Positions 1-6,384 of a DNA stretch of 11,542 bases are shown here, piece after piece; the stretch's first letter is position 1; each line of letters starts with the position of its first letter. Made by a program: the position numbers and the translations under genes. The stretch comes from Armatimonadota bacterium. Lineage in GTDB: Bacteria; Armatimonadota; SYMT01. The notes below the pieces were generated by a model that saw only the letters and a program-made list of their open reading frames with translations, searched no databases and was not told the origin of the DNA. The stretch lies in the NCBI GenBank assembly GCA_020696885.1, contig JAJFMS010000030.1, positions 1 through 11,542 on the forward strand. Direction: 5' to 3'.

Positions 1-344
1 CCCGCAGTGGACGCCCCGGCCACTGGTGCCGAGATGGCAGCCGCATCCCGCTGAGCGGCCAGATTCGATCCATGGTTTGGGCAGTATGCGCAGAGAGCGT
101 CGAACGAGCGGTCGGCTCGTAATGCGTGCTTCGTAATGCGTAAAGTCCATCGAGCGAGGGCAGCTTCCTTACGCATTTCGGATCACGCATTAATCGCTTC
201 CGGGTAGCCCACGCACGCCAGCGGCGCTTGGTTGCCCTGATCGTGAAACGCTCCCCGAGCGGCGTCCGGTGAAGGCGGCCGGGGCGGTGGCGCGGAACAG
301 TGCTTCTACAGCACTCCGGCGCCGGCCTATTAGCCTTCACCACG
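1..344. other. Left-edge region without a recognisable gene
   Basis: I find no convincing complete gene here. Bases 1-54 are open in frame 1 and end in TGA at 52-54. That could be the last 17 codons of a plus-strand gene entering from the left, but 17 residues are too few to recognise. The region also holds a period-7 inverted repeat (119-193, listed separately) and a small perfect hairpin, AGTGCT at 299-304 pairing with AGCACT at 310-315, about 30 bases before the signal-peptide ATG at 345. No good Shine-Dalgarno or sigma-70 promoter stands out before that ATG. Confidence 0.5.
119..193. repeat. Inverted repeat of period-7 units
   Basis: The left arm at 119-145 and the right arm at 167-193 are reverse complements at 22 of 27 positions, with a 21-base spacer. 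The left arm reads as heptamers: GTAATGC, GTGCTTC, GTAATGC, GTAAAGT. The right arm shows the same period in reverse complement (CTTACGC, ATTTCGG, ATCACGC, ATTAATC). Transcribed, it would form a long imperfect stem-loop. It lies between genes and resembles in design the inverted repeats at 4316-4399 and 9185-9357. The function is unknown; a dispersed genomic hairpin element is the simplest reading. Confidence 0.7.
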
Positions 345-1537
345 ATGAAACTCGCAGCAGCCTTCCTTGCTTCGCTTGCCCTCGCGGCCACCCTGGCGGC
401 GGCTTCCGCGGCCCCGGTGCCTATGCCTGTAAGGGCGGCGAGACAGCCGCCTACGACCTCCACTGGCAGGCGCTGGCGAAGAAGTGGGACTGCGCGCTCT
501 ATGGCCCCTCTTATCGCCAGACCGACCAGCAGAACTGCCGCCTCTGGTGCGATCCGCGCAACGGCTCGGACCAGGCGTTCCTGAAGTCGCTGAAGGAGCT
601 GGGGGCGAAGTCCGGTCATCCGGAGCTGGAGAAGGCGCCGTGGTGCCTGTGGGGCCACTCCGGAGGCGGATTCTGGGCGAGCCTGATGCAGGCGCTGCAC
701 CCGGAGCGGATCGTGGCGATCTGGTTCCGGTCCGGCACCGCGTACGAGACCTGGCAGAAAGGCGAGATCCCGAAGCCGGAGCTGCCGGCGGCGGCGATGC
801 AAATTCCGATGATGTGCAACCCGGGCGCGAAGGAGCGGGACGATCCCCGGTTCAGCGGTGCCTGGACCGGCTCCATGGCGATGTTCCGCGCCTACCGCGC
901 GAAGGGCGCGCCGATCGGCTTCGCGCCGGACCCCCGCACGGGCCACGAGTGCGGCGACTCGCGCTACCTGGCGATCCCGTTTTTCGATGCCTGCCTTGCC
1001 CAGCGGCTGCCGTCCAAGACGGGCCAGCCGCTCAAGGCGGTGAACGCCGGGAAGGCGTGGCTCGCTCCGGTGCTTGGCACGGAGGCACAGCCGGCATCCG
1101 CCTACAAAGGCAGCCTCGCGGAATCGGCGTGGCTGCCGGACGCGGATACCGCAAAGGTGTGGAGCGAGTACGTGAAGACCGGCGCCGCCTCCGACATCAC
1201 TCCCCCACCCGCGCCCACCGAGGTGAAGGTCACCGCAAAGCCGGACGGCGCCGAGCTCACCTGGGACGCCGCGGCGGATTTTGAGAGCGGCATCCAGGGC
1301 TTCGTCATCCTGCGGGACGGGCAGGAGCTGGCGGCCCTGCCGGAGAAGCCGGTGGGCCGGTTCGGACGGGCGCTTTTCCAGCGGATGTCCTACCACGACA
1401 CGCCGGAGAAGCCGCTGCCGGAGCTGCGGTTCGTGGATACCAGCGCCAAGCCGGGCGAGAAGCACGCCTACGCGGTGGTCTCGGTGAATAGCGTGGGGCT
1501 GAAGTCAGCCGCCAGCCGGCAGGTAGAGGTGCGCTGA
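345..1537 (+). pseudogene. Secreted alpha/beta-hydrolase (PHB depolymerase/esterase type) with Fn3 domain, frame-disrupted
   Basis: The product resembles secreted alpha/beta-hydrolases of the polyhydroxybutyrate-depolymerase/esterase type. A clear signal peptide begins at ATG 345 in frame 3 (MKLAAAFLASLALAATLAAA, then SAAP). From about 416 the family-like sequence continues in frame 2 (GAYACKGGETAAYDLHWQAL) to the TGA at 1535-1537. The catalytic domain has a nucleophile elbow GHSGGG (Ser codon 659-661) and a late His in RTGHECGD near 944-946. A fibronectin type III domain covers about 1199-1534. Related proteins, as I recall them, carry several dozen residues between signal peptide and the CKGGETAAYDLHW segment, including the first strands of the fold. 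Here they are missing, so a deletion plus frameshift is likely. The frame-2 ORF can be opened at 269, but its first ~48 residues look non-coding. A sequencing error remains possible. The gene converges on the Asp-box gene. Confidence 0.7.
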
Positions 1538-1554
1538 TCCGGCACCCCTCCCCC

Positions 1555-1620
1555 AGCCCCTCCCCATCCTGAGCCGCCTGCACTGTAGTGCAAGCCGGCG
1601 GTTCGGATGGAGAGGGGAGC
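1555..1620. terminator. Bidirectional terminator-like hairpin between convergent genes
   Basis: A left arm at about 1555-1578 (ending CATCCTGAGCCGCC) pairs with a right arm at 1597-1620 (starting GGCGGTTCGGATGG), with a few mismatches. The loop contains a second small hairpin, GCACT at 1580-1584 with AGTGC at 1587-1591. It sits between the esterase stop at 1537 and the Asp-box gene stop at 1641, where both strands need to end transcription. There is no long T-run, so its role as an intrinsic terminator is inferred from position and symmetry. Confidence 0.55.
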
Positions 1621-1640
1621 TGTTTAACGGGAGCCCTGGA

Positions 1641-2816
1641 TCACGGCAGGGTCTGGACCTCGACCGAGAAAACCGACGGCAGGTCGCGAACGATCGCGGA
1701 CCAGGTGTCGCCGCCGTCGGGAGAGGCGTAGACCTGCCCGCCCGTGGTGCCGAAGTAGATGCCGCACGAGTCGAGCGTGTCTACGGCCATCGCGTCGCGG
1801 AGCACGTTGACGAAGCAGTTGCTCTGCGGCAGTCCGTTGGTGAGCGGCTCCCAGTCGATCCCGCCGGTCCGGCTGCGGAAGACGCGCAGCTTCCCTTCCG
1901 GCGGCACGCGGACGTTGCCGTCCATCGGGATCACGTACACCGTGTTCGGCTCGTTCGCGTTGACGTCGATCGGGAACCCGAAGTTGGACGGCAGGTTTCC
2001 ACGGATGTCCTGCCACTCATCGCCGGCGTTGTCCGAGCGCAAGATGCCGAAGTGGTTCTGCATGAAGAGCACTTCGGGCCGGGCCGGGTTCATGGCCACG
2101 TGGTGGACGCAGTGTCCCACTTCCGCCTCGGGATCGGGGTTGAAGGGGGAGAACAGGCCGCGGTTGATCGGCTTCCAGGTCTGCCCGCCGTCGTCGGTGC
2201 GGAAGCAGCCGGCCGCGGAGATGGCGACGAAGATCCGGTCCGGGTTGGTGGGGTCCTGTACGATGGTGTGCAGGCACATCCCGCCGGCGCCGGGCGCCCA
2301 GCTTGCGCCGGTGCCATGGCCGCGCAGCCCGGCGAGCTCCTGCCAGGTGGCCGCGCCGTCCGTGGAGCGGAACAGCGCCGCGTCCTCGACTCCCGCATAC
2401 ACAGTGTCCCGGTCCGTGAGCGAGGGCTCCACGTGCCAGACCCGCTTGAACTCCCACGGGTGCTGCGTACCGTCGTACCACTGGTGGGTAGTCATCGGCT
2501 TGCCGGTTTCGGGGGACACGTCGTAAACGAACTTGTTGCTCTCGCCGGCTGGCCAGCCCTGGGGCGAAGTCTCGGGGCCGCCGCCGGGCGTGGTCCAGGT
2601 CTTGCCGCCGTCGTCGGAGCGCTGGATGATCTGCCCGAACCAGCCGCTGGACTGTGAAGCGAAGAGGCGGTCCGGATCCACCGGAGAGCCCTTCATGTGG
2701 TAGATCTCCCAGCCTTCGAAGAAGGGGCCGGTCACTTCCCAGTCCTGCCGCTTTCCATCCGACGTCAGGATGAATGCACCCTTCCGTGTTCCTACCAGTA
2801 CCCGTACCGAGCTCAT
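1641..2816 (-). CDS. BNR/Asp-box beta-propeller protein (sialidase/VPS10-like repeats)
   Basis: This 391-residue protein is built from Asp-box repeats (S/T-x-D-x-G-x-x-W), which cap blades of beta-propellers in sialidases, VPS10 domains and related proteins. I count six: residues 67-74 SDDGGKTW, 151-158 STDGAATW, 207-214 TDDGGQTW, 261-268 SDNAGDEW, 315-322 SRTGGIDW (degenerate) and 365-372 SPDGGDTW. Between them occur P-x-x-P-D-R-I/L-F type strands typical of the family. The chosen ATG at 2816 gives [15 protein letters not shown] and has AGGAG at 2823-2827 six bases upstream; the upstream in-frame ATG at 2879 adds 21 residues with no family character. No signal peptide or membrane segment is visible, so the product looks cytoplasmic. 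I see no sialidase catalytic set and do not claim glycosidase activity. It lies 69 bases after the SGNH hydrolase gene and is probably co-transcribed with it. Confidence 0.85.
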   Translation of the reverse strand: MSSVRVLVGTRKGAFILTSDGKRQDWEVTGPFFEGWEIYHMKGSPVDPDRLFASQSSGWFGQIIQRSDDGGKTWTTPGGGPETSPQGWPAGESNKFVYDVSPETGKPMTTHQWYDGTQHPWEFKRVWHVEPSLTDRDTVYAGVEDAALFRSTDGAATWQELAGLRGHGTGASWAPGAGGMCLHTIVQDPTNPDRIFVAISAAGCFRTDDGGQTWKPINRGLFSPFNPDPEAEVGHCVHHVAMNPARPEVLFMQNHFGILRSDNAGDEWQDIRGNLPSNFGFPIDVNANEPNTVYVIPMDGNVRVPPEGKLRVFRSRTGGIDWEPLTNGLPQSNCFVNVLRDAMAVDTLDSCGIYFGTTGGQVYASPDGGDTWSAIVRDLPSVFSVEVQTLP

Positions 2817-2885
2817 CGCTGTCTCCTCACCTTGGTTCGACTCTCCAGAGATTCTCGGCGCGGAGGGAGGCGAGCCCACAGGTGA

Positions 2886-3548
2886 TTAGTCGATCGGCCG
2901 GGAGCCTGATCGCGCGCTCACTACCTCGTGCGCGATGCGGGCGAGCTGCGCGGCAGTATCGGCAGCGAACCTGGTGGGCGCCGGGAGGCCCTCGGCGCTC
3001 CGGCCGGTGAGAGCGCTGTAGAATGTGCAGGCCGCGAGGAACGATCCGCCGGCGCTCGGGTGGCTTCCGTCCTTGTCATAGAGGTCAGGCGGGGAGTCGA
3101 GCGTCAGGACCTGCTCCCAGGTGCGGCCCACCGGGACGACCTCTGCGCCAAGCTCCGCGGCGATCGCCTCGCTGGCCTCGATCAGGTCGATCTGCGTCTC
3201 CGGGGCATGGCGGCGAGCCCAGGTCTGGTAGAGGATGATGCGGGAGCCGGTCCGGCGGATCGCTTCCTCGAACAGCCGGACGTTCTCGTGGTACCGCTTG
3301 CGGTTCTTGATCGGCAGGGTGCTCTGCTCCTGGAGCACGACGGCGTCCCAACCGCGCTGTTCGATGAGCTTCAGCGCGGTCCCGGCGTTCCAGTGGAGGC
3401 GCAGGCTCGCGCCGTTCACCAGAACTCGCTCCGACTCGATGATTACCGGCGGATCGCCGGCGGCCGCGAGGGACGCCAGCAGTCCGGGAAGGTCGTTGCG
3501 CTGGGTGAAGCTGTTGCCGATGAACAGGAGGCGAAGGGTCGTGGGCAT
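2886..3548 (-). CDS. SGNH/GDSL-family hydrolase
   Basis: This 220-residue protein has the hallmarks of the SGNH hydrolase superfamily, whose members are esterases, lipases or carbohydrate deacetylases. Block I is FIGNSFTQRNDL, with the likely nucleophile Ser13. Block V is DGSHPS, with Asp160 and His163 completing the triad. A central strand, DAVVLQEQS (residues 68-76), fits the block III region, with Gln or Glu near the place of the usual Asn. The GNSFT form of block I suggests the group often annotated simply as SGNH hydrolase. The protein starts without a signal peptide, so it is probably cytoplasmic and its substrate cannot be read from the sequence. The ATG at 3548 has GGAGG at 3555-3559 with a six-base spacer, which fixes the start. 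It is the first gene of a likely two-gene operon with the Asp-box protein downstream and is divergent from the gene at 3778. Confidence 0.85.
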   Translation of the reverse strand: MPTTLRLLFIGNSFTQRNDLPGLLASLAAAGDPPVIIESERVLVNGASLRLHWNAGTALKLIEQRGWDAVVLQEQSTLPIKNRKRYHENVRLFEEAIRRTGSRIILYQTWARRHAPETQIDLIEASEAIAAELGAEVVPVGRTWEQVLTLDSPPDLYDKDGSHPSAGGSFLAACTFYSALTGRSAEGLPAPTRFAADTAAQLARIAHEVVSARSGSRPID

Positions 3549-3777
3549 GATTAGCCTCCGGGAGCGGCCGACAAACGAGGGGCGTCATGTCCGCCGTTCC
3601 AGGCGGGGGACGGGCTCCCCTTCCTCGCTCGTGCCCTAGCCCCGATCGCGGGACTTCTCGATCGGTTCAAGGAGCCGGAGGCATTCAGCGGGAACTATCG
3701 GAACAGGGTGGGGTCTTGCTCCTCAGATAGGCACACAACAGTCACTGCGCCCAAGGGCGCGGTTGGGGTAAACAGCG

Positions 3778-4296
3778 ATGCGGAAGTTACTCGGTGTTCT
3801 CGCGGTTCTGGGAACCGCTCTCACAGTGCTCCCGGCTTTTGCGGGCAGGGGCAAAGTCGCCGTTCTGCCGGCGGTGGTCGTCAAGGGCTCGGCCGCCAAC
3901 GGTCCGGTCGTTACAGAGGCGATCCGGACCAGCCTGAGGAAGGAAGGGTTCGACCTCACCGGCGCCGGTGAAGTGAGCGCCGGCCTGGACGGGATCAACT
4001 ATTCCAAGATCGTGCCCGTGGCGACCCTTTCGGGACTTCGAGCCAAGCTGGGCGCAGACTACCTGGTCTACACCCGGGTGTTGAGCGTCGGCAAGGGCGT
4101 CAACTCGGATGAGGCGCAGGCGAACGTTCTGGTAAACGTGGTAGGCAAGTCCACCAAGAGCTTTGCGCATACCCGCCAGGTGGGACAGACCTTCGCCCTC
4201 AAAGGCACCGAGCTGGATCGCGCCCTGATCCCGCGCGCCGAAGCGAGCGAGGCTGCGGGTAAGCTGCTCGAGCAGTTCTACGTCAAGCAGAAGTAA
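3778..4296 (+). CDS. Small secreted protein, possibly CsgG/TolB-N/FlgO-like fold
   Basis: This 172-residue protein has a typical signal peptide: MRKLL, a hydrophobic core at residues 4-20 and a likely signal-peptidase I site after AFA (22/23). The mature part begins KVAVLPAVVVKG, followed by a helix VTEAIRTSLRKEGFDLTG and later LRAKLGADYLVYTRVLSVG. This strand-helix-strand plan, with a 'GADYLVxxRV' strand, resembles the small periplasmic domains of the CsgG, FlgO and LpoB type. That assignment rests on pattern memory only, and the family may simply be undescribed. No cysteine follows the cleavage site, so it is not a lipoprotein. It is transcribed alone, divergent from the SGNH hydrolase gene, with only a weak purine-rich stretch (TTGGGGTAAA) before the ATG. 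The octamer inverted repeat at 4316-4399 follows its stop and could end its transcript. Confidence 0.8.
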   Translation: MRKLLGVLAVLGTALTVLPAFAGRGKVAVLPAVVVKGSAANGPVVTEAIRTSLRKEGFDLTGAGEVSAGLDGINYSKIVPVATLSGLRAKLGADYLVYTRVLSVGKGVNSDEAQANVLVNVVGKSTKSFAHTRQVGQTFALKGTELDRALIPRAEASEAAGKLLEQFYVKQK

Positions 4297-4315
4297 GTCG
4301 CCGGGTGCCTTCGGT

Positions 4316-4399
4316 GGAGTAATGGAGTAATGGAGTGTTGGAGTAATGGGCTGTAGGTGCGGCCGTGCGGCCGCGGTATTCCCATTACTCCAGTACTCC
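4316..4399. repeat. Inverted repeat of tandem 8-bp units
   Basis: Four octamers run in tandem from 4316 to 4347: GGAGTAAT, GGAGTAAT, GGAGTGTT and GGAGTAAT. The segment 4332-4350 then pairs with 4381-4399 (reverse complement of GGAGTACT-GGAGTAAT-GGG) at 17 of 19 positions. The 30-base loop contains GCGGCC repeated. The element begins 20 bases after the stop of the secreted-protein gene at 4296, so it may act as a terminator or RNA-stabilising hairpin for that transcript, although no T-run follows. Confidence 0.75.
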
Positions 4400-4408
4400 T
4401 TCCCCCGG

Positions 4409-4540
4409 CCCGCTCCGCAGCCACACCGCCATGCCTCCTGGCTCTCGGTTTGCCCAGGCGTAGTACGGCACCGCGCGGAGCTCCACCGTACGTTTGGGGG
4501 CGGTTGGGGTCGACCCGGCGGGGCGGTAAAGGTCGCCGGC
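4409..4540 (-). pseudogene. C-terminal relic of a GH127 (DUF1680) beta-L-arabinofuranosidase-like gene
   Basis: Read on the minus strand, about 44 codons from 4540 to 4409 give AGDLYRPAG followed, after a short linker, by VELRAVPYYAWANREPGG and MAVWLRSG. The pattern LYRP ... L-x-A-V/I-P-Y-Y-A-W-A-N-R-x-P-G-x-M-x-V-W is, from family knowledge, the conserved C-terminal end of glycoside hydrolase family 127 proteins, which release L-arabinofuranose from plant glycans. Full members exceed 600 residues. Here no catalytic domain or start exists upstream: within about 60 bases the frame turns into unrelated sequence, and a neighbouring frame at about 4550-4575 reads VVIQPRG, hinting at a frameshift. 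No in-frame stop follows directly after the motif; the frame stays open to 4385. I interpret it as the decayed 3' end of a lost gene. Confidence 0.65.
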
Positions 4541-4746
4541 CCACGCGGGGCGCAGCCGCGCGGCTGGATGACCACAGGTGCCGGGCACGGGATTGCGTTC
4601 TAGCTTCGGAAGGAAGATCCGTCGACGGTTCGGGGAGGCCTCTCCCCGGCCTTCGGGCACACCGCCCAAAGGGCACCCGCCAACTGCGTTAGTGAGGGGC
4701 CGGGGTACGGAGGGGCCGGTCATCGTGCGGCCTCTCAACCCCCCAT

Positions 4747-4909
4747 GTCATTGCGAAGCGCCCACCGCCCTCTTGGCCTTTCACCGTGCTCCCGCGGCGC
4801 TGTGGCAATCCCGAAGGTTGAGCAGTAAACCGCCCAGGCACTTCGGCGTGTGGCAGGATCCGTCCACGGTCGGGATGGCCACGGGGCAAACGGCGCCCCT
4901 CGCCATGAC
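4747..4909. repeat. Putative dispersed repeat with GTCATTGCGA-type inverted ends
   Basis: The left end reads GTCATTGCGAAGCG (4747-4760). The right end, on the opposite strand from 4909, reads GTCATGGCGAGGGG, which matches the left end at 10 of 14 positions. Inside are GTGGCAATCCCGAAGG near 4802-4817 and GGATCC-GTCCACGG-TCGGGATGG-CCACG near 4856-4885. Intergenic elements with GTCATTGCGAG-like ends and an internal GGCAATC are familiar in many environmental bacterial genomes. It does not encode a protein. Copy number in the genome would decide whether it is a real family. Confidence 0.45.
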
Positions 4910-5003
4910 GGTTCTTTTGCTAACGAACCACCGTCCCCATCCAAAGCCTTCATGTCACTGAGGCCTATCGCCGCAATCGAACATCCCCCGCAGCTTCCTC
5001 CTC

Positions 5004-5034
5004 CCTTTTCGCGTTCTTTCGCGTGTTTCGCGGG
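5004..5034 (-). repeat. Short imperfect tandem repeat of CGCGAAA units
   Basis: On the minus strand this stretch reads CGCGAAACA, CGCGAAAGAA and CGCGAAAAGG, so the heptamer CGCGAAA occurs three times at a spacing of 9 and 10 bases. It lies 13-43 bases beyond the stop of glxD. Similar CGCAAAG/CGCGAAA low-complexity repeats are scattered in intergenic DNA of many bacteria. No function is visible. Confidence 0.6.
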
Positions 5035-5046
5035 CAACTCTGACGA

Positions 5047-6384
5047 TCACTTCCACCCGGGGCCGCCGCCGAAGACGCGGTTCGTGCCGGCGAGGGGCAG
5101 GCCGGTGATCATCGAGGCTTCCAGGGTGAGCGCGCGGAGGTCCTCCGGCTCCAGGTAGTGGACGTCCGACTTCCCGCAGGCTCGCGCCAGGATCTGGATC
5201 TCGCTGGTGACTGCGCGGAAGAAGTTGGCTACACGCTCCGCGGCCTCGTCCACGTCCAGGCGGGCCATCAGCTCCGCGTCCTGCGTGGTGATGCCCACGG
5301 GGCACATGCCGGTGTGGCAGTGGTGGCAGCGGCCGGGGGCGGCGCCCAGGCGCTGGTAGTCCTCGCGATACAGGTCACGGTTGCAGTTGAGCGCTACCAG
5401 CGCCGCCGTGCCTACGTAGACCGCGTCGGCGCCAAGAGCCATCGCCTTCGCGGCGTCCACGCCGTTGCGGATCCCGCCGGCTATGATCAGTTGTACGGTG
5501 CCGTAGAGCCCCACGTCCTCCAGGGCGGCGCGGGCTTCACAGACGGCGGCGAGAGTGGGGATGCCGGTGTGCTCCTGGCAGATCTCCGCGGAGGCGCCGG
5601 TGCCGCCTTCCATGCCGTCTACTACCACCACGTCCGCCCCGGCCTTCGCCGCGAGCTTCACGTCGTCGAACACGCGGGAGGCGCCCATCTTCACGAAGAT
5701 CGGCACTTGCCAGTCGGTGGCTTCTCGCAGCTCCTCGATCTTGATCTTCATGTCGTCCGGGCCGAGGAAGTCCGGATGGCGCGCCGGGCTGCGCTGGTCC
5801 ACGCCCACCGGCAGATCCCGCTGTGCGGCGATCGTCGGGGAGACCTTGGAGCCCAGCAGCAGGCCGCCCGTTCCCGGCTTGGCGCCCTGGCCGATGGTGA
5901 GCTCGATGGCGTTCGCCATCCGCAGGTGGTGGATGTTGAGGCCGTAGCGAGACGGCAGCACCTCGTAGATGAGCGTGCGGCTGAGCTCCCGCTCCACGGC
6001 CAGCATGCCGCCGTCTCCGGTGGTGTTGGACGAGCCGACCTGCGCCGCGCCCTTCGCCAGCGCCGCCTTGGCGTTCAGGGAGAGCGCGCCCCAGCTCATG
6101 CCGGTAACCATGATCGGCACGTCCAGCACGAGCGGCTTCTCGGCGTAGCGGGTACCGAGCACCGTGCGGGCGGAGCAGCGCTCCCGGTAGCCTTCCAGCG
6201 GGATGCGGGTAAGCGTGCTCGGGACGAACGTCAGGTCGTCGAAGGTCGCCCAGGTGCGCTCGCGGAGGGTGCCGAACCCGCGGATCCGGTAGCGGCCCAG
6301 TTCCGCCTTGGCCTGGATGTCCGCGATGACGTCCGGCGAGAAGGTGTGGCTGCCGGTGCTGTGGGCATCGCGCTCATCGGGCAT
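5047..6384 (-). CDS. FMN-binding glutamate synthase domain protein (GlxD / MgsC family)
   Basis: This 445-residue protein corresponds to the FMN/Fe-S synthase domain of the glutamate synthase large subunit. In that family it transfers ammonia or an amine, delivered from an amidotransferase subunit, to 2-oxoglutarate. Visible motifs are GMSWGALS (95-102), GQGAKPGTGG (165-174), a DGMEGGTGAS phosphate-binding loop (256-265), AGGIRNG (302-308) and GADAVYVGTAALVALNC (318-334). Cysteines C353, C356 and C361 in CHHCHTGMCPVGI probably bind the Fe-S (3Fe-4S type) cluster. The start at 6384 (MPDERDAH) is preceded by GAGG about eight bases upstream and overlaps the oxidase gene by 11 bases; the ATG at 6489 would add 35 low-complexity residues. 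It is the last gene of the glnT-glxBC-oxidase-glxD run. GlxD of rhizobia and MgsC of N-methylglutamate synthase belong to this family; the sequence alone does not tell which substrate is used. Confidence 0.92.
   Translation of the reverse strand: MPDERDAHSTGSHTFSPDVIADIQAKAELGRYRIRGFGTLRERTWATFDDLTFVPSTLTRIPLEGYRERCSARTVLGTRYAEKPLVLDVPIMVTGMSWGALSLNAKAALAKGAAQVGSSNTTGDGGMLAVERELSRTLIYEVLPSRYGLNIHHLRMANAIELTIGQGAKPGTGGLLLGSKVSPTIAAQRDLPVGVDQRSPARHPDFLGPDDMKIKIEELREATDWQVPIFVKMGASRVFDDVKLAAKAGADVVVVDGMEGGTGASAEICQEHTGIPTLAAVCEARAALEDVGLYGTVQLIIAGGIRNGVDAAKAMALGADAVYVGTAALVALNCNRDLYREDYQRLGAAPGRCHHCHTGMCPVGITTQDAELMARLDVDEAAERVANFFRAVTSEIQILARACGKSDVHYLEPEDLRALTLEASMITGLPLAGTNRVFGGGPGWK

Larger units (their letters stand above)
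4297..5046. other. 750-bp stretch with no intact gene, rich in repeats and a gene relic
   Basis: No full-length gene is supported here. Going left to right it contains the octamer inverted repeat (4316-4399), the GH127 relic on the minus strand (4409-4540), a short GC-rich hairpin (CGGGGAG at 4631-4637 with CTCCCCG at 4642-4648), the repeat-like element bounded by GTCATTGCGA ends (4747-4909), and the CGCGAAA repeat (5004-5034). Several ORFs of 60-130 codons cross it in different frames, but their translations are proline/arginine-rich shadows without domain character. It looks like an accumulation zone for mobile or repetitive DNA and gene debris next to the end of the glnT-glx cluster. Confidence 0.6.

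Noticed and set aside
1..54. C-terminal tail of a plus-strand gene entering from the left
   Set aside because: Only 17 codons are visible, with no recognisable motif; the frame could be open by chance.
269..344. ATG at 269 as the real start of the esterase
   Set aside because: The first ~48 residues in that frame have no signal peptide or family likeness, whereas a clear signal peptide starts at 345 in another frame. A frame break is the better explanation.
4316..4347. CRISPR array made of the octamer repeats
   Set aside because: The units are 8 bases in direct contact with no spacers, and there are no cas genes.
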